A stretch of 64,000 nucleotides of DNA from positions 1,206,001 to 1,270,000 of the forward strand of contig NZ_JABTEZ010000001.1 of NCBI RefSeq assembly GCF_015711605.1, given 5' to 3'. The notes beneath the pieces were generated by a model. It was not told where the DNA came from and searched no databases. It was given only the letters and a program-made list of their open reading frames with translations. The position numbers and the translations under genes are program-made. Position 1 is the first letter of the stretch. Each line of letters opens with the position of its first letter. The DNA is from Planomonospora sp. ID67723. GTDB lineage: Bacteria > Actinomycetota > Actinomycetes > Streptosporangiales > Streptosporangiaceae. This document shows, piece after piece, positions 33,152 to 41,130 of this stretch.

Positions 33152-35542
33152 GTGCCGGAAACGCAGCCGCTGCGCCAGGGGGACCCGCAGGTTCTGGGCG
33201 CCTACCGGCTGGTCGGACGGCTGGGCGAGGGCGCCCAGGGCATCGTCTACGCCGGGCGGGCCCCCGACGGCACGATGGTCGCGATCAAGCTGCTCCATCC
33301 CCGCCTGAGCAACACCGGGATCGACGGCGACCGCTTCCTCCGCGAGGTCGCCGCGGCCCGCCGGGTGGCCCAGTTCTGCACGGCCCAGGTCATCGGCGCC
33401 CACATGGAGGACGACAGCCCCTACATCGTGAGCGAGCTCGTCGAGGGCGTCTCCCTGCAGAAGGTGGTGCAGACCGAGGGGCCGCGCACCGGCAACGCCC
33501 TGTACCGGCTGGCGGTCGGCACGGTCACCGCGCTGGCCGCGATCCACCGGGCCGGGATCGTGCACCGCGACTTCAAACCGAGCAACGTGCTGCTCGGCTC
33601 CGACGGTCCCCGGGTCATCGACTTCGGCATCGCCAGGGCGCTGGACTCGGCGCTGACCATGACGAGCGGCGTGGTGGGCACCCCCGCGTACATGTCGCCC
33701 GAACAGGTCGCCGGGCAGCGGGTGGAGCCCTCCTCCGACATGTTCAGCTGGGGCCTGACCATGGCGTTCGCCGCGACCGGGCGGCCCGCCTTCGGCCAGG
33801 ACAGCCTGCCCGCCGTCATCTACCGGGTGATGAACGAGGAACCGGACCTGTCCGCGCTCCCGGACAACCTGCGGCCCGTCGTGACCGCCTGCCTGAACAA
33901 GCGGGCCGAGGAGCGGCCGAGCGCGTCCGAGGTGCTGTTCACCCTCCTGGGAAGCCAGGCGGAGGAGGAGGCGGACGCCGAGCACGGGGAGGCCGACCTC
34001 GACCGCTCCCTGGACGCCGGCTCCCGGGCCGCGGCCGGGTCGCCCCCCGCTCCGGGGTCCGGTCCGGGGTCCGCCCTCCCGCCCGTTCCGTCGCCCGCCC
34101 CGCCGCACGGGGAGCCGCCCGTGGAGGAGACCCGCTGGGTACGGCCCTCCGGCGTGGACCCGGTGAGCGCCTTCGACTCCGGTGGAGACCGGAGCGCCCC
34201 GCCTGCCGGCGTCCCCTTCGCGTCCCCTTCCGCCTACCCGGCGAACGCCCCCGCCGGGCCCCCGCCGGGCGCGTTCCGTCCCCCGGCCCCCGGGATCCTT
34301 CCCGGAGCGGTTCCCGAAGCCCCAGGGGAAGGAAGGTCGCGGCGCGCGCGGGCCCTCCTGGTGATCGGGGTGCTCGCGGGCGCGCTGGTCCTCGCCGCCG
34401 GAGTCCTGGTGGCCGTGCCGAACGCGCTGGACCGGCCCGGGGATCCCGTTCCCGGGCAGAGCGCTCTGGCCGGGAGCCCGGCGCAACAGCAGGTCCCGGT
34501 GCAGACCTCGCAGGCCACGCCCACCCCCGCCCCGGTCCGCGCCTCCACCCCGCCCCCCGAGCAGACGCCCGCTCCACCGCGGCCCCCCGCGACGGTGACC
34601 TTCGACGGGCAGGACGGCAAGGCGCTGAAGGGTCACGGCAAGGCCGTCCAGTCGCTCGCCGACGCCAAGATCGGTGACCGGCGGGTCGTGGTCTCCGGCG
34701 GGCAGGACGGGACGCTGCGGATCTGGGACCCGGCCAAGCACAAGACGCTGCACCGGCTGCGCGGTCACCGCGGTGAGATCTACGCGGTCGCCACCGTCAC
34801 CGTCGGCGGCACGCCGTACGCGGTGACCGGCGGCTACGACCACACCGTCCGGCTGTGGAACCTGAAGACGCGCAAGGGCAAGCGGCTGGGCTACCACCCG
34901 ATCGCGGTCTTCGCGGTCGCGGCCGGTCAGGTCAACGGCGCACCGGTGGCCGTCACCGGGGACGGCGACGGCGTGCTGCAGATCTGGAACCTGAAGAGCC
35001 GCAGGCAGATCAAGACGATCCAGGCGCACCGCAACGACGTCAACTGGCTGGCCTTCGGCAAGGTCGGCGACCGTACCGTGGTCGTGTCCGCCAGCGCCGA
35101 CGAGTCCCTGAAGGTCTGGGACCTGACCCGCAAGAAGCAGTACGGCAAGGCCTACAGGGGCCACGGCAAGGCGGTCTTCTCCGTCGCCGTGGGCACGGTG
35201 GGCGACCGCCCGGTGGTCGCCTCCGGCGGCAAGGACAAGCAGATCAGGATCTGGGACCCGAAGACGGCCAAGACCATCGGCAAACCGCTCAAGGGCCACA
35301 AGGGCAACGTCTACTCCCTCGCCTTCGGCGAGGTGGACGGCCGCACCGTGCTGGTCTCCGGCAGCACCGACGGGACCGTCAGGCTCTGGGACCCGGCGGC
35401 CCGTGAACCGCTCGGCAAGGCCGTCAAGGCACACAAGGGCGGCGTCTACTCGGTCGACGTCGTCACCGTGGACGGACGGCCGGCCGTCGTCTCGGCGGGC
35501 AAGGACCGGACCGTCAAGATCTGGAGGCTGGCGCCGAACTGA
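33152..35542 (+). CDS. Transmembrane Ser/Thr protein kinase with WD40 repeats
   Basis: A 796-residue receptor kinase. The kinase domain (16-275) has GEGAQGIVY, catalytic Lys46, HRDFKPSN and DFGIA, and the activation segment GVVGTPAYMSPEQ. A Pro/Gly/Ser-rich linker (285-395) and one transmembrane helix (about 400-425) follow. The outer part is a seven-bladed WD40 propeller (about 488-796) with repeated GGQDGTLRIWDP-like units. Propellers sense ligands or proteins, so an envelope-signal receptor is inferred. GGGAGG precedes the GTG at 33152. It ends directly against the convergent next gene. Confidence 0.93.
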   Translation: MPETQPLRQGDPQVLGAYRLVGRLGEGAQGIVYAGRAPDGTMVAIKLLHPRLSNTGIDGDRFLREVAAARRVAQFCTAQVIGAHMEDDSPYIVSELVEGVSLQKVVQTEGPRTGNALYRLAVGTVTALAAIHRAGIVHRDFKPSNVLLGSDGPRVIDFGIARALDSALTMTSGVVGTPAYMSPEQVAGQRVEPSSDMFSWGLTMAFAATGRPAFGQDSLPAVIYRVMNEEPDLSALPDNLRPVVTACLNKRAEERPSASEVLFTLLGSQAEEEADAEHGEADLDRSLDAGSRAAAGSPPAPGSGPGSALPPVPSPAPPHGEPPVEETRWVRPSGVDPVSAFDSGGDRSAPPAGVPFASPSAYPANAPAGPPPGAFRPPAPGILPGAVPEAPGEGRSRRARALLVIGVLAGALVLAAGVLVAVPNALDRPGDPVPGQSALAGSPAQQQVPVQTSQATPTPAPVRASTPPPEQTPAPPRPPATVTFDGQDGKALKGHGKAVQSLADAKIGDRRVVVSGGQDGTLRIWDPAKHKTLHRLRGHRGEIYAVATVTVGGTPYAVTGGYDHTVRLWNLKTRKGKRLGYHPIAVFAVAAGQVNGAPVAVTGDGDGVLQIWNLKSRRQIKTIQAHRNDVNWLAFGKVGDRTVVVSASADESLKVWDLTRKKQYGKAYRGHGKAVFSVAVGTVGDRPVVASGGKDKQIRIWDPKTAKTIGKPLKGHKGNVYSLAFGEVDGRTVLVSGSTDGTVRLWDPAAREPLGKAVKAHKGGVYSVDVVTVDGRPAVVSAGKDRTVKIWRLAPN

Positions 35543-36262
35543 TCAGACGAGCTCGGTGATGGCGTGGTGGGCGGCCACCCGGGCCCGCCGTACCGCGCGG
35601 TCGAGGTCGCGCAGGGCCTGGCCCCGCACGGCGACCTGCCCCGAGGTGAGTCCCCGGTCGTCGGCGACCCGGAGCGCGGCGGCCAGCCGGGCGGCCAGCG
35701 CGGCGACCCGGTGGGCGCGGGCGGGGTAACCGGGAGCGAGGCCCTCGTCGTCCGCGGTCGCCCGCCGGTGGCCCTGGGCCGGCCCCTCCACGCCGAGCAG
35801 GGCGTCGGTCGCCGCGCGCATGGTGAGGGCCAGGTCGCGCTCGGCCTCGGCGAGGGAGGGCACGTCGGGAACGGCGGCGGAGGCTTCGAACACGCTCCAG
35901 CGCACTCCGGCGTACGATGATCCGCGGCGGTCCCGTACCGGGACCAGCCCGAGGCACCTGCTGGGAAGTACGGCCACCGCGGCCTGCCCGGCCTCGATGG
36001 CCGCGGCGTTGAAGGGGGGCGGTCCGGTGAGCCCGAGCGGGTCGCCCGCGACGGGGAGGGCCAGCCGCAGTGAGGTCATGCCCTCACCGCGCAGGTCGGC
36101 GAGAAAGCTTCGGAGCGGGACGTCGCCGGCGTCCGCGGCGACGAGCTGGGGGCCGGCCCGCCGCTCAGCGCGGTCGGCGGCCTCGTCGAGACCGGCCTGC
36201 CCGGTGAGCCAGGCGTTCCCCCAGCAGACCAGGGTGGCCGAGATCGGTGAATCAGGGTGCAC
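35543..36262 (-). CDS. Conserved actinobacterial protein of unknown function
   Basis: A 239-residue soluble, Ala/Arg/Leu-rich protein. The N-terminal half has ATLVCWGNAWLTGQAGLDEAADR and SLRLALPVAGDPLGL; the C-terminal third is helical (AEAERDLALTMRAATDALLG, then AARLAAALRVADDRG). I do not recognise a domain or catalytic motif. It is divergent from an ABC ATPase. The GTG start is preceded by TATCGT and six bases, a leaderless arrangement. Stop codon abuts that of the convergent kinase gene. Confidence 0.7.
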   Translation of the reverse strand: MHPDSPISATLVCWGNAWLTGQAGLDEAADRAERRAGPQLVAADAGDVPLRSFLADLRGEGMTSLRLALPVAGDPLGLTGPPPFNAAAIEAGQAAVAVLPSRCLGLVPVRDRRGSSYAGVRWSVFEASAAVPDVPSLAEAERDLALTMRAATDALLGVEGPAQGHRRATADDEGLAPGYPARAHRVAALAARLAAALRVADDRGLTSGQVAVRGQALRDLDRAVRRARVAAHHAITELV

Positions 36263-36274
36263 CGGTCCACGATA
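36260..36274 (-). promoter_or_regulatory. Leaderless promoter candidate of the 239-residue protein gene
   Basis: On the minus strand TATCGT (36274-36269) matches TANNNT and ends six bases before the GTG. No Shine-Dalgarno sequence is seen. Confidence 0.5.
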
Positions 36275-36324
36275 TGTCCTCGCCCTGCAATAAGTTTGTA
36301 CGAGCGATTCAAGGAGGGTGGGGC

Positions 36325-37119
36325 ATGGGCGGTCAGGTGCTTCGGCTACAGGACGTCACCGTCCGCAGAGACGGGGCGGCCCTGCTGAGGGACATCGACT
36401 GGACCGTCCACGAGGATGAACGATGGGTCGTCATCGGTCCCAACGGTGCGGGCAAGACCACGCTGCTGCAGGTCGTCGGGGCGATGCTGTTCCCCACCGA
36501 GGGCGTCGTGGAGATCCTGGGCGAGCGGCTCGGCCAGACCGACGTGTTCGACCTGCGGCCCCGGATCGGGCTGGCGAGCGCGGCGCTGGCGGAGAAGGTG
36601 CCGCCGGAGGAGAAGGTCATCGACCTGGTGCTCACCGCCTCCTACGCGATCCTCGGCCGCTGGACGGAGGAATACGACTCCGGCGACGTCACCCGGGCCG
36701 TCGAGCTGATCGACCAGCTCGGCTGCGCCCACCTGATCCGGCGCCGGTTCGGCACCCTCTCGGAGGGTGAGCGCAAGCGCGTGCAGATCGCCAGGGCGCT
36801 GATGCCGGACCCGGAGCTGCTCCTGCTGGACGAGCCCGCCGCCGGGCTGGACCTGGGCGGCCGGGAGGACCTCGTCCGCCGCCTGTCGGTCTTCGCCAAC
36901 GACCCCAAGGCGCCGACGATGGTGCTGGTCACCCACCATGTGGAGGAGGTGCCCCTGGGGTTCACCCACGCGCTGCTGCTGCGGCACGGCTCCGTGGTCG
37001 CCCAGGGGCCGATCGAGCACGTGATGACCGCCGACAACCTCGCCCGCACCTTCGGCATCCCGCTCGGCCTGGAGCGCGGGTCCGACGGCCGCTGGTACGC
37101 ACGGGCGCATCAGTTCTGA
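36325..37119 (+). CDS. Stand-alone ABC transporter ATP-binding protein
   Basis: A 264-residue ABC ATPase. Walker A GPNGAGKTTLL is at about 38-48, the signature reads LSEGERKRVQIARAL, Walker B LLLLDEPAAGLD, and the switch His is in VLVTHHVEEVP. No permease is adjacent. The sequence resembles the stand-alone YlmA/ModF-like ATPases annotated as iron-complex or molybdate ATPases. Its partner is unknown. AAGGAGGG precedes the ATG. Confidence 0.88.
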   Translation: MGGQVLRLQDVTVRRDGAALLRDIDWTVHEDERWVVIGPNGAGKTTLLQVVGAMLFPTEGVVEILGERLGQTDVFDLRPRIGLASAALAEKVPPEEKVIDLVLTASYAILGRWTEEYDSGDVTRAVELIDQLGCAHLIRRRFGTLSEGERKRVQIARALMPDPELLLLDEPAAGLDLGGREDLVRRLSVFANDPKAPTMVLVTHHVEEVPLGFTHALLLRHGSVVAQGPIEHVMTADNLARTFGIPLGLERGSDGRWYARAHQF

Positions 37120-37212
37120 GTCGTTATGGCTCATCAGGAGTAAAGAAAAGTAAAACGAAATATCATTTCGGGGACGAGAGATCCATTTGACTCGACCGTC
37201 CGGAGTGGCCAC

Positions 37213-38289
37213 ATGGGACCATCGCTCATCGCCGCCCTCATCGTGGTGGCCATCGCAGGGCTGGCGCTGATCCGGACGATCCGCATCGTGCCACAGGCCA
37301 CGGCGGGGATCGTGGAGCGGCTCGGGCGCTACCACCGCACCCTCCTGCCCGGCCTCAACCTGGTGGTCCCGTTCATCGACCGGATCAAGGGCACGATCGA
37401 CCTGCGCGAGCAGGTGGTCTCGTTCCCGCCGCAGCCGGTCATCACCTCCGACAACCTCGTGGTCTCCATCGACACGGTGATCTACTTCCAGGTCGTCGAC
37501 CCGCGGGCCGCCACCTACGAGATCGCCAATTTCCTGATCGGCGTCGAGCAGCTCACCGTGACGACGCTGCGCAACGTGGTCGGCGGCATGGACCTGGAGC
37601 GTACGCTGACCTCCCGCGAGGAGATCAACACCGAGCTCCGCGGGGTCCTCGACGACGCCACCGGCAAGTGGGGCATCCGGGTCAACCGGGTCGAGCTCAA
37701 GGCGATCGACCCGCCGGCCTCCATCCAGGACTCGATGGAGAAGCAGATGCGCGCCGACCGCGACAAGCGCGCCGCCGTACTCGCCGCCGAGGGACAGAAG
37801 CAGGCGGCCATCCTCACCGCCGAGGGGCAGAAGCAGGCCGTGGTCCTCAAGGCGCGCGGTGACGCCGAGGCCGCGGTGCTCAGGGCCCAGGCCGAGGCCG
37901 AGGCCAAGGCGATGCGGGCCAAGGGCGAGGCCGACGCGATCGCGATGGTGTTCCGGGCCATCCACGAGGGAAAGCCCGACCAGCAGCTCCTCGCCTACCA
38001 GTACCTCCAGATGCTCCCGCAGATCGCCCGGGGCGACGCCAACAAGCTGTGGATCGTGCCCTCGGAGATGGGCAGGGTCCTGGAGGGGTTGGGCGGCCTG
38101 TTCGCGAACCCCGCCGGGAGCGCAGCCGGGGCGGCCGGTGCGACCGGCGGTGACGAGGCCGCCGGAAGCACCGGGGCCCCGGTGTCCCCGCCGGGGGCTC
38201 CGCGGGCCTCCGGCGGTGCCAACGGCATCGATCGGGCCGATCTTCCCGGTCGGGACGCCCACGGAAAGGACACCCCGGCCGTCGGGTAG
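37213..38289 (+). CDS. SPFH/stomatin-family membrane protein
   Basis: A 358-residue protein with an N-terminal membrane helix (4-24), an SPFH/band 7 domain (about 25-200; GIVERLGRYHRTLLPGLN, then FPPQPVITSDN), and a long Ala/Glu/Lys helix (190-260, AAEGQKQAAILTAEGQKQA) that promotes oligomers. The last 75 residues are Gly/Ala/Pro-rich and unlike other members. Such proteins form membrane microdomain scaffolds. No NfeD partner gene is adjacent. The 93-base upstream gap is AT-rich. Confidence 0.9.
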   Translation: MGPSLIAALIVVAIAGLALIRTIRIVPQATAGIVERLGRYHRTLLPGLNLVVPFIDRIKGTIDLREQVVSFPPQPVITSDNLVVSIDTVIYFQVVDPRAATYEIANFLIGVEQLTVTTLRNVVGGMDLERTLTSREEINTELRGVLDDATGKWGIRVNRVELKAIDPPASIQDSMEKQMRADRDKRAAVLAAEGQKQAAILTAEGQKQAVVLKARGDAEAAVLRAQAEAEAKAMRAKGEADAIAMVFRAIHEGKPDQQLLAYQYLQMLPQIARGDANKLWIVPSEMGRVLEGLGGLFANPAGSAAGAAGATGGDEAAGSTGAPVSPPGAPRASGGANGIDRADLPGRDAHGKDTPAVG

Positions 38290-38366
38290 GAGCGGACCCC
38301 TCCTAAGGTGCGGTGGAGTGCCGTGCACCGTTCACGGGCGCGAGCCGTACGAGCGAGGAGGGCGCA

Positions 38367-39146
38367 ATGACGCCGTGGGAGGCGGCCGCGATCTTCGCGG
38401 CCGGGGTCGGAGCCGGAGGCATCAACGCCGTCGTCGGCTCGGGATCGCTGATCACGTTCCCCACGATGGTGGCGGTGGGACTGCCGCCGATCGTGGCCAA
38501 CGTCTCCAACAACATCGGCCTGGTGCCCGGATCGCTGACCGGGGCGCTGGGTTACCGCGCCGAGCTGAAGGGGCAGCGCGCCCGGCTGGTCCGGCTGGGT
38601 CTGGGGTCGCTTCTCGGCTCCCTCATCGGCGGCGTGCTCCTGCTCTCCCTTCCCGAGCGCACCTTCACCGTGGTCGTGTCGGTCCTGATCGGGCTGGCCT
38701 GCCTGCTGGTCCTGCTCCAGCCGAAGCTCAGCGCGTGGGTGAGCGCCTGGCGCGAGCACGACCACCCGCACGGCGGCCCCTGGCTCTGGCTCGGCGTCTT
38801 CGCGGCCGGGATCTACGGCGGCTACTTCGGCGCGGCCCAGGGCGTGCTGCTCATCGGACTGCTCGGCATCTTCCTCGCCGATGACCTGCAACGGGTGAAC
38901 GCCGCCAAGAACGTGCTCTCGCTGCTGGTCAACACGATCGCCGCGGTGCTGTTCATCCTCGCCGACGCCCTGGACCTGTTCGCCGCGGCCGAGGTGGACT
39001 GGACGGCGGTGCTCCTGGTGGCGGCAGGGGCGACGATCGGCGGGTTCCTGGGCGCGAAGGTGGGCCGGAAGCTGCCGGCCCCGGTGCTGCGAGGGTTCAT
39101 CGTCTGCGTCGGCGTCGCCGCCATAGTCAAACTGGTGTACGGGTAA
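38367..39146 (+). CDS. TauE/SafE-family permease
   Basis: A 259-residue membrane protein with about eight hydrophobic helices. The repeats AAGVGAGGINAVVGSGSLITFP (near 10-32, here in parts) and FAAGIYGGYFGAAQGVLL (about 149-166) are the twin family motifs. The family exports or imports sulfur-containing anions such as sulfite or sulfoacetate; substrate here is unknown. GAGGAGG lies four bases upstream of the ATG at 38367. Confidence 0.9.
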   Translation: MTPWEAAAIFAAGVGAGGINAVVGSGSLITFPTMVAVGLPPIVANVSNNIGLVPGSLTGALGYRAELKGQRARLVRLGLGSLLGSLIGGVLLLSLPERTFTVVVSVLIGLACLLVLLQPKLSAWVSAWREHDHPHGGPWLWLGVFAAGIYGGYFGAAQGVLLIGLLGIFLADDLQRVNAAKNVLSLLVNTIAAVLFILADALDLFAAAEVDWTAVLLVAAGATIGGFLGAKVGRKLPAPVLRGFIVCVGVAAIVKLVYG

Positions 39147-39162
39147 AACAATCAGCTATGGG

Positions 39163-39177
39163 TATAAATCCGGCGTG
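39163..39177 (+). promoter_or_regulatory. Leaderless promoter candidate of the 76-residue protein gene
   Basis: TATAAA (39163-39168) sits six bases before the GTG at 39175, with no ribosome binding site between. The sixth base is A instead of the usual T. Confidence 0.45.
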
Positions 39178-39405
39178 AAAGGCGACAGGGTAGAGATCGT
39201 CATCGATGCTGGAGACACGTCACGCACGTACGAGGTCGCCGCGACCAAGGCGGGCCGCCGGGTGGAGGTCGCCAACCAACGTGGCGGCGTGGTCGAGGTG
39301 AGCGAGGTCACGCGGAGCGGTACGGCGGTGCGCACCGCCAGGTTCATGTCGAGCCGGATCCTCGCCCTCGTGGAACATCCCGCCGACGGCGCCTCGGACG
39401 ACTGA
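39175..39405 (+). CDS. Small conserved-looking protein of unknown function
   Basis: A 76-residue soluble protein with alternating charged and hydrophobic residues suggesting a small beta-barrel or sheet: VEIVIDAGDTSRTYEVAA and GRRVEVANQRGGVVEVSEV. No family is recognised. The leaderless promoter pattern and absence of an overlapping alternative support the gene. It follows the permease gene by 28 bases. Confidence 0.6.
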   Translation: MKGDRVEIVIDAGDTSRTYEVAATKAGRRVEVANQRGGVVEVSEVTRSGTAVRTARFMSSRILALVEHPADGASDD

Positions 39406-39519
39406 CGCCGTCGGCGGTCGTCCGGGCACGCCGGAGGAGCGCACCGCGAACCCGCCCGGCGAGCGGGAACCGGCCCCGGGGCACGGTCACGCCCGGAGGG
39501 GCGCGGTCATGTCCGGAGG

Positions 39520-40434
39520 TCAGGCCTGCGCGGGACGGACCTGGATGATGCCGTCGCGGCGGACCCGCGTCTCGAAGGACGGCTGCGGGGCCGTGCCGGG
39601 ACCGTGCACGACGGCCCCGTCCGAGAGCCGGAAGGTGCTCCCGTGCCACGGGCAGACCACACAGGTGGTCCCGTTCTCGGAGATCAGCCGCCCCTGATGG
39701 AGCGGGCCGGCCAGGTGCGAGCAGCGGTCGGCGAGCACGTTCACCGTGTCGCCGACCCGGAGCACGAACAGGTCGATGTAACCCAGCCGCCGGGCCACCG
39801 GACGGCCGTCCGGCAGGTCCTTCAGAGCGCACAGGTCGTGCCAGCCCAGCGGGACCAGGTGGGTGACCGACTCCGCGTGGTTGGCCCCGGCCGCCTGCCG
39901 GTAGGACAGGTGCCCGCCGAGGTATCCGCCCAGGCCCGCCGCGGCCAGCCCGGCGAACGACAGGCTCCGCCCCGTGCGTTCGCGGCCGGTCAGCCGCAGC
40001 GCCAGCGAGCCGGCGTAGAGCCCGACCGCGGTCAGGTTGGCGAGCGCGTGCACGAACCCGACCCGTTGCTGCTCGCGGTGGAGCGAGGACCAGTCGGTGA
40101 TCCCGGCCGCCGCGGTGGGCAGCACCCCGCCGAGCCCCGTGGCGAGCATCACCCGCGCCGCGCGGGGCTCGACCTTGGCCAGGTCCAGCACGGCGGTGGC
40201 CAGCAGGCAGCCCAGGCTGAAGGTGGCGAGCGGGGGATGGAGGGGTTTGCCGAGCGGGACCCCGTGCAGCGCGTCGCGCAGCTTCCCCGGACCGAGTCTC
40301 CGGCGCACGGCCTTGGCGAGCCCGCGGATCGGCCGGTCGATCCGCGACGATCTCTCGATCCGGCCCGGGAGATCGATCGGGGGCACCAGTTGTCTGAGGC
40401 TCCGGCGCCCCGTATTCACTGTTTCCTTCACCAT
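39520..40434 (-). CDS. DUF2231 membrane domain fused to a Rieske [2Fe-2S] domain
   Basis: A 304-residue protein. The N-terminal part (about 55-175) is a DUF2231-type membrane domain with four hydrophobic segments (HPPLATFSLGCLLATAVLDL, GLGGVLPTAAAGITDW). The C-terminal 110 residues are a Rieske domain: C-x-H in CSHLAGPLHQG and C-x2-H in CPWHGSTF bind the cluster. A membrane-bound electron-transfer role is inferred. GAGAGGGGG precedes the ATG. No cytochrome partner is adjacent. Confidence 0.9.
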   Translation of the reverse strand: MVKETVNTGRRSLRQLVPPIDLPGRIERSSRIDRPIRGLAKAVRRRLGPGKLRDALHGVPLGKPLHPPLATFSLGCLLATAVLDLAKVEPRAARVMLATGLGGVLPTAAAGITDWSSLHREQQRVGFVHALANLTAVGLYAGSLALRLTGRERTGRSLSFAGLAAAGLGGYLGGHLSYRQAAGANHAESVTHLVPLGWHDLCALKDLPDGRPVARRLGYIDLFVLRVGDTVNVLADRCSHLAGPLHQGRLISENGTTCVVCPWHGSTFRLSDGAVVHGPGTAPQPSFETRVRRDGIIQVRPAQA

Positions 40435-40474
40435 CGCCCCCTCTCAAGCAATAGGGACCTACCCCCGAAGCGCG

Positions 40475-41080
40475 TTATGCACGCGCCAGATGTCCACGCC
40501 TGACGGAGAGCTCGATGATCTCGGTGGCATAGGCGCCGAGCGTCGGCGAGCCCTCCTCGATGATCTTCACCTTCTCCAGCACCTGCTCGGCCGTGACCTT
40601 GTAGAGCGACCAGGTACCGCCCTCGTTGTGATGGTTGGCCATGATCGGCGCGATCCGGTCCAGCGCCTTGGCGAACCGGGCCTCGGGCGTCACGCGCTCC
40701 TCGAACTCGTCCCAGAGCGCGCGCAGCCGCTTCGCCTGGTCCTCGGGGAGCAACCCGAAGATCCGGTCGGCGGCCTTGCGCTCTATGCCGAGCTGGGCCT
40801 CCACGGCCGGGCTGTCGTAGATGAACGTGTCCCCGGCGTCGATCTCGACGATGTCATGGACGAGCAGCATCGCGACGACCCTGTCCAGGTCGGTCCCCGG
40901 CGGAGCGTGCTCGGCCAGCACCATCGCGAGCATGCCGACGTACCACGAATGCTCGGCGTCGTTCTCCCGCCGCGACCCGTCCATCAGGGTGTTGCGGCGG
41001 ACGATGCGCCTGAGCTTGTCGATTTCCATGGCGAAGGCGAGCTGGGCGTGCAGGCGGTCCTGTTCTGGAGGGGTGGTCAC
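40475..41080 (-). CDS. HD-domain hydrolase, YfbR-like
   Basis: A 201-residue HD-domain phosphohydrolase. The metal ligands are seen in NDAEHSWYV (His about 45), LLVHDIVEIDAGD (His-Asp pair about 75) and a downstream Asp in KALDRIAP. This arrangement resembles YfbR 5'-deoxynucleotidases. TAGGCT (minus strand, 41093-41088) lies seven bases before the GTG, suggesting a leaderless transcript. Confidence 0.85.
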   Translation of the reverse strand: MTTPPEQDRLHAQLAFAMEIDKLRRIVRRNTLMDGSRRENDAEHSWYVGMLAMVLAEHAPPGTDLDRVVAMLLVHDIVEIDAGDTFIYDSPAVEAQLGIERKAADRIFGLLPEDQAKRLRALWDEFEERVTPEARFAKALDRIAPIMANHHNEGGTWSLYKVTAEQVLEKVKIIEEGSPTLGAYATEIIELSVRRGHLARA

Positions 41081-41130
41081 CCGCGCAAGCCTAGTCCGAG
41101 CCGGGGGTTCCTTCCCGATCGGCCATGCGG

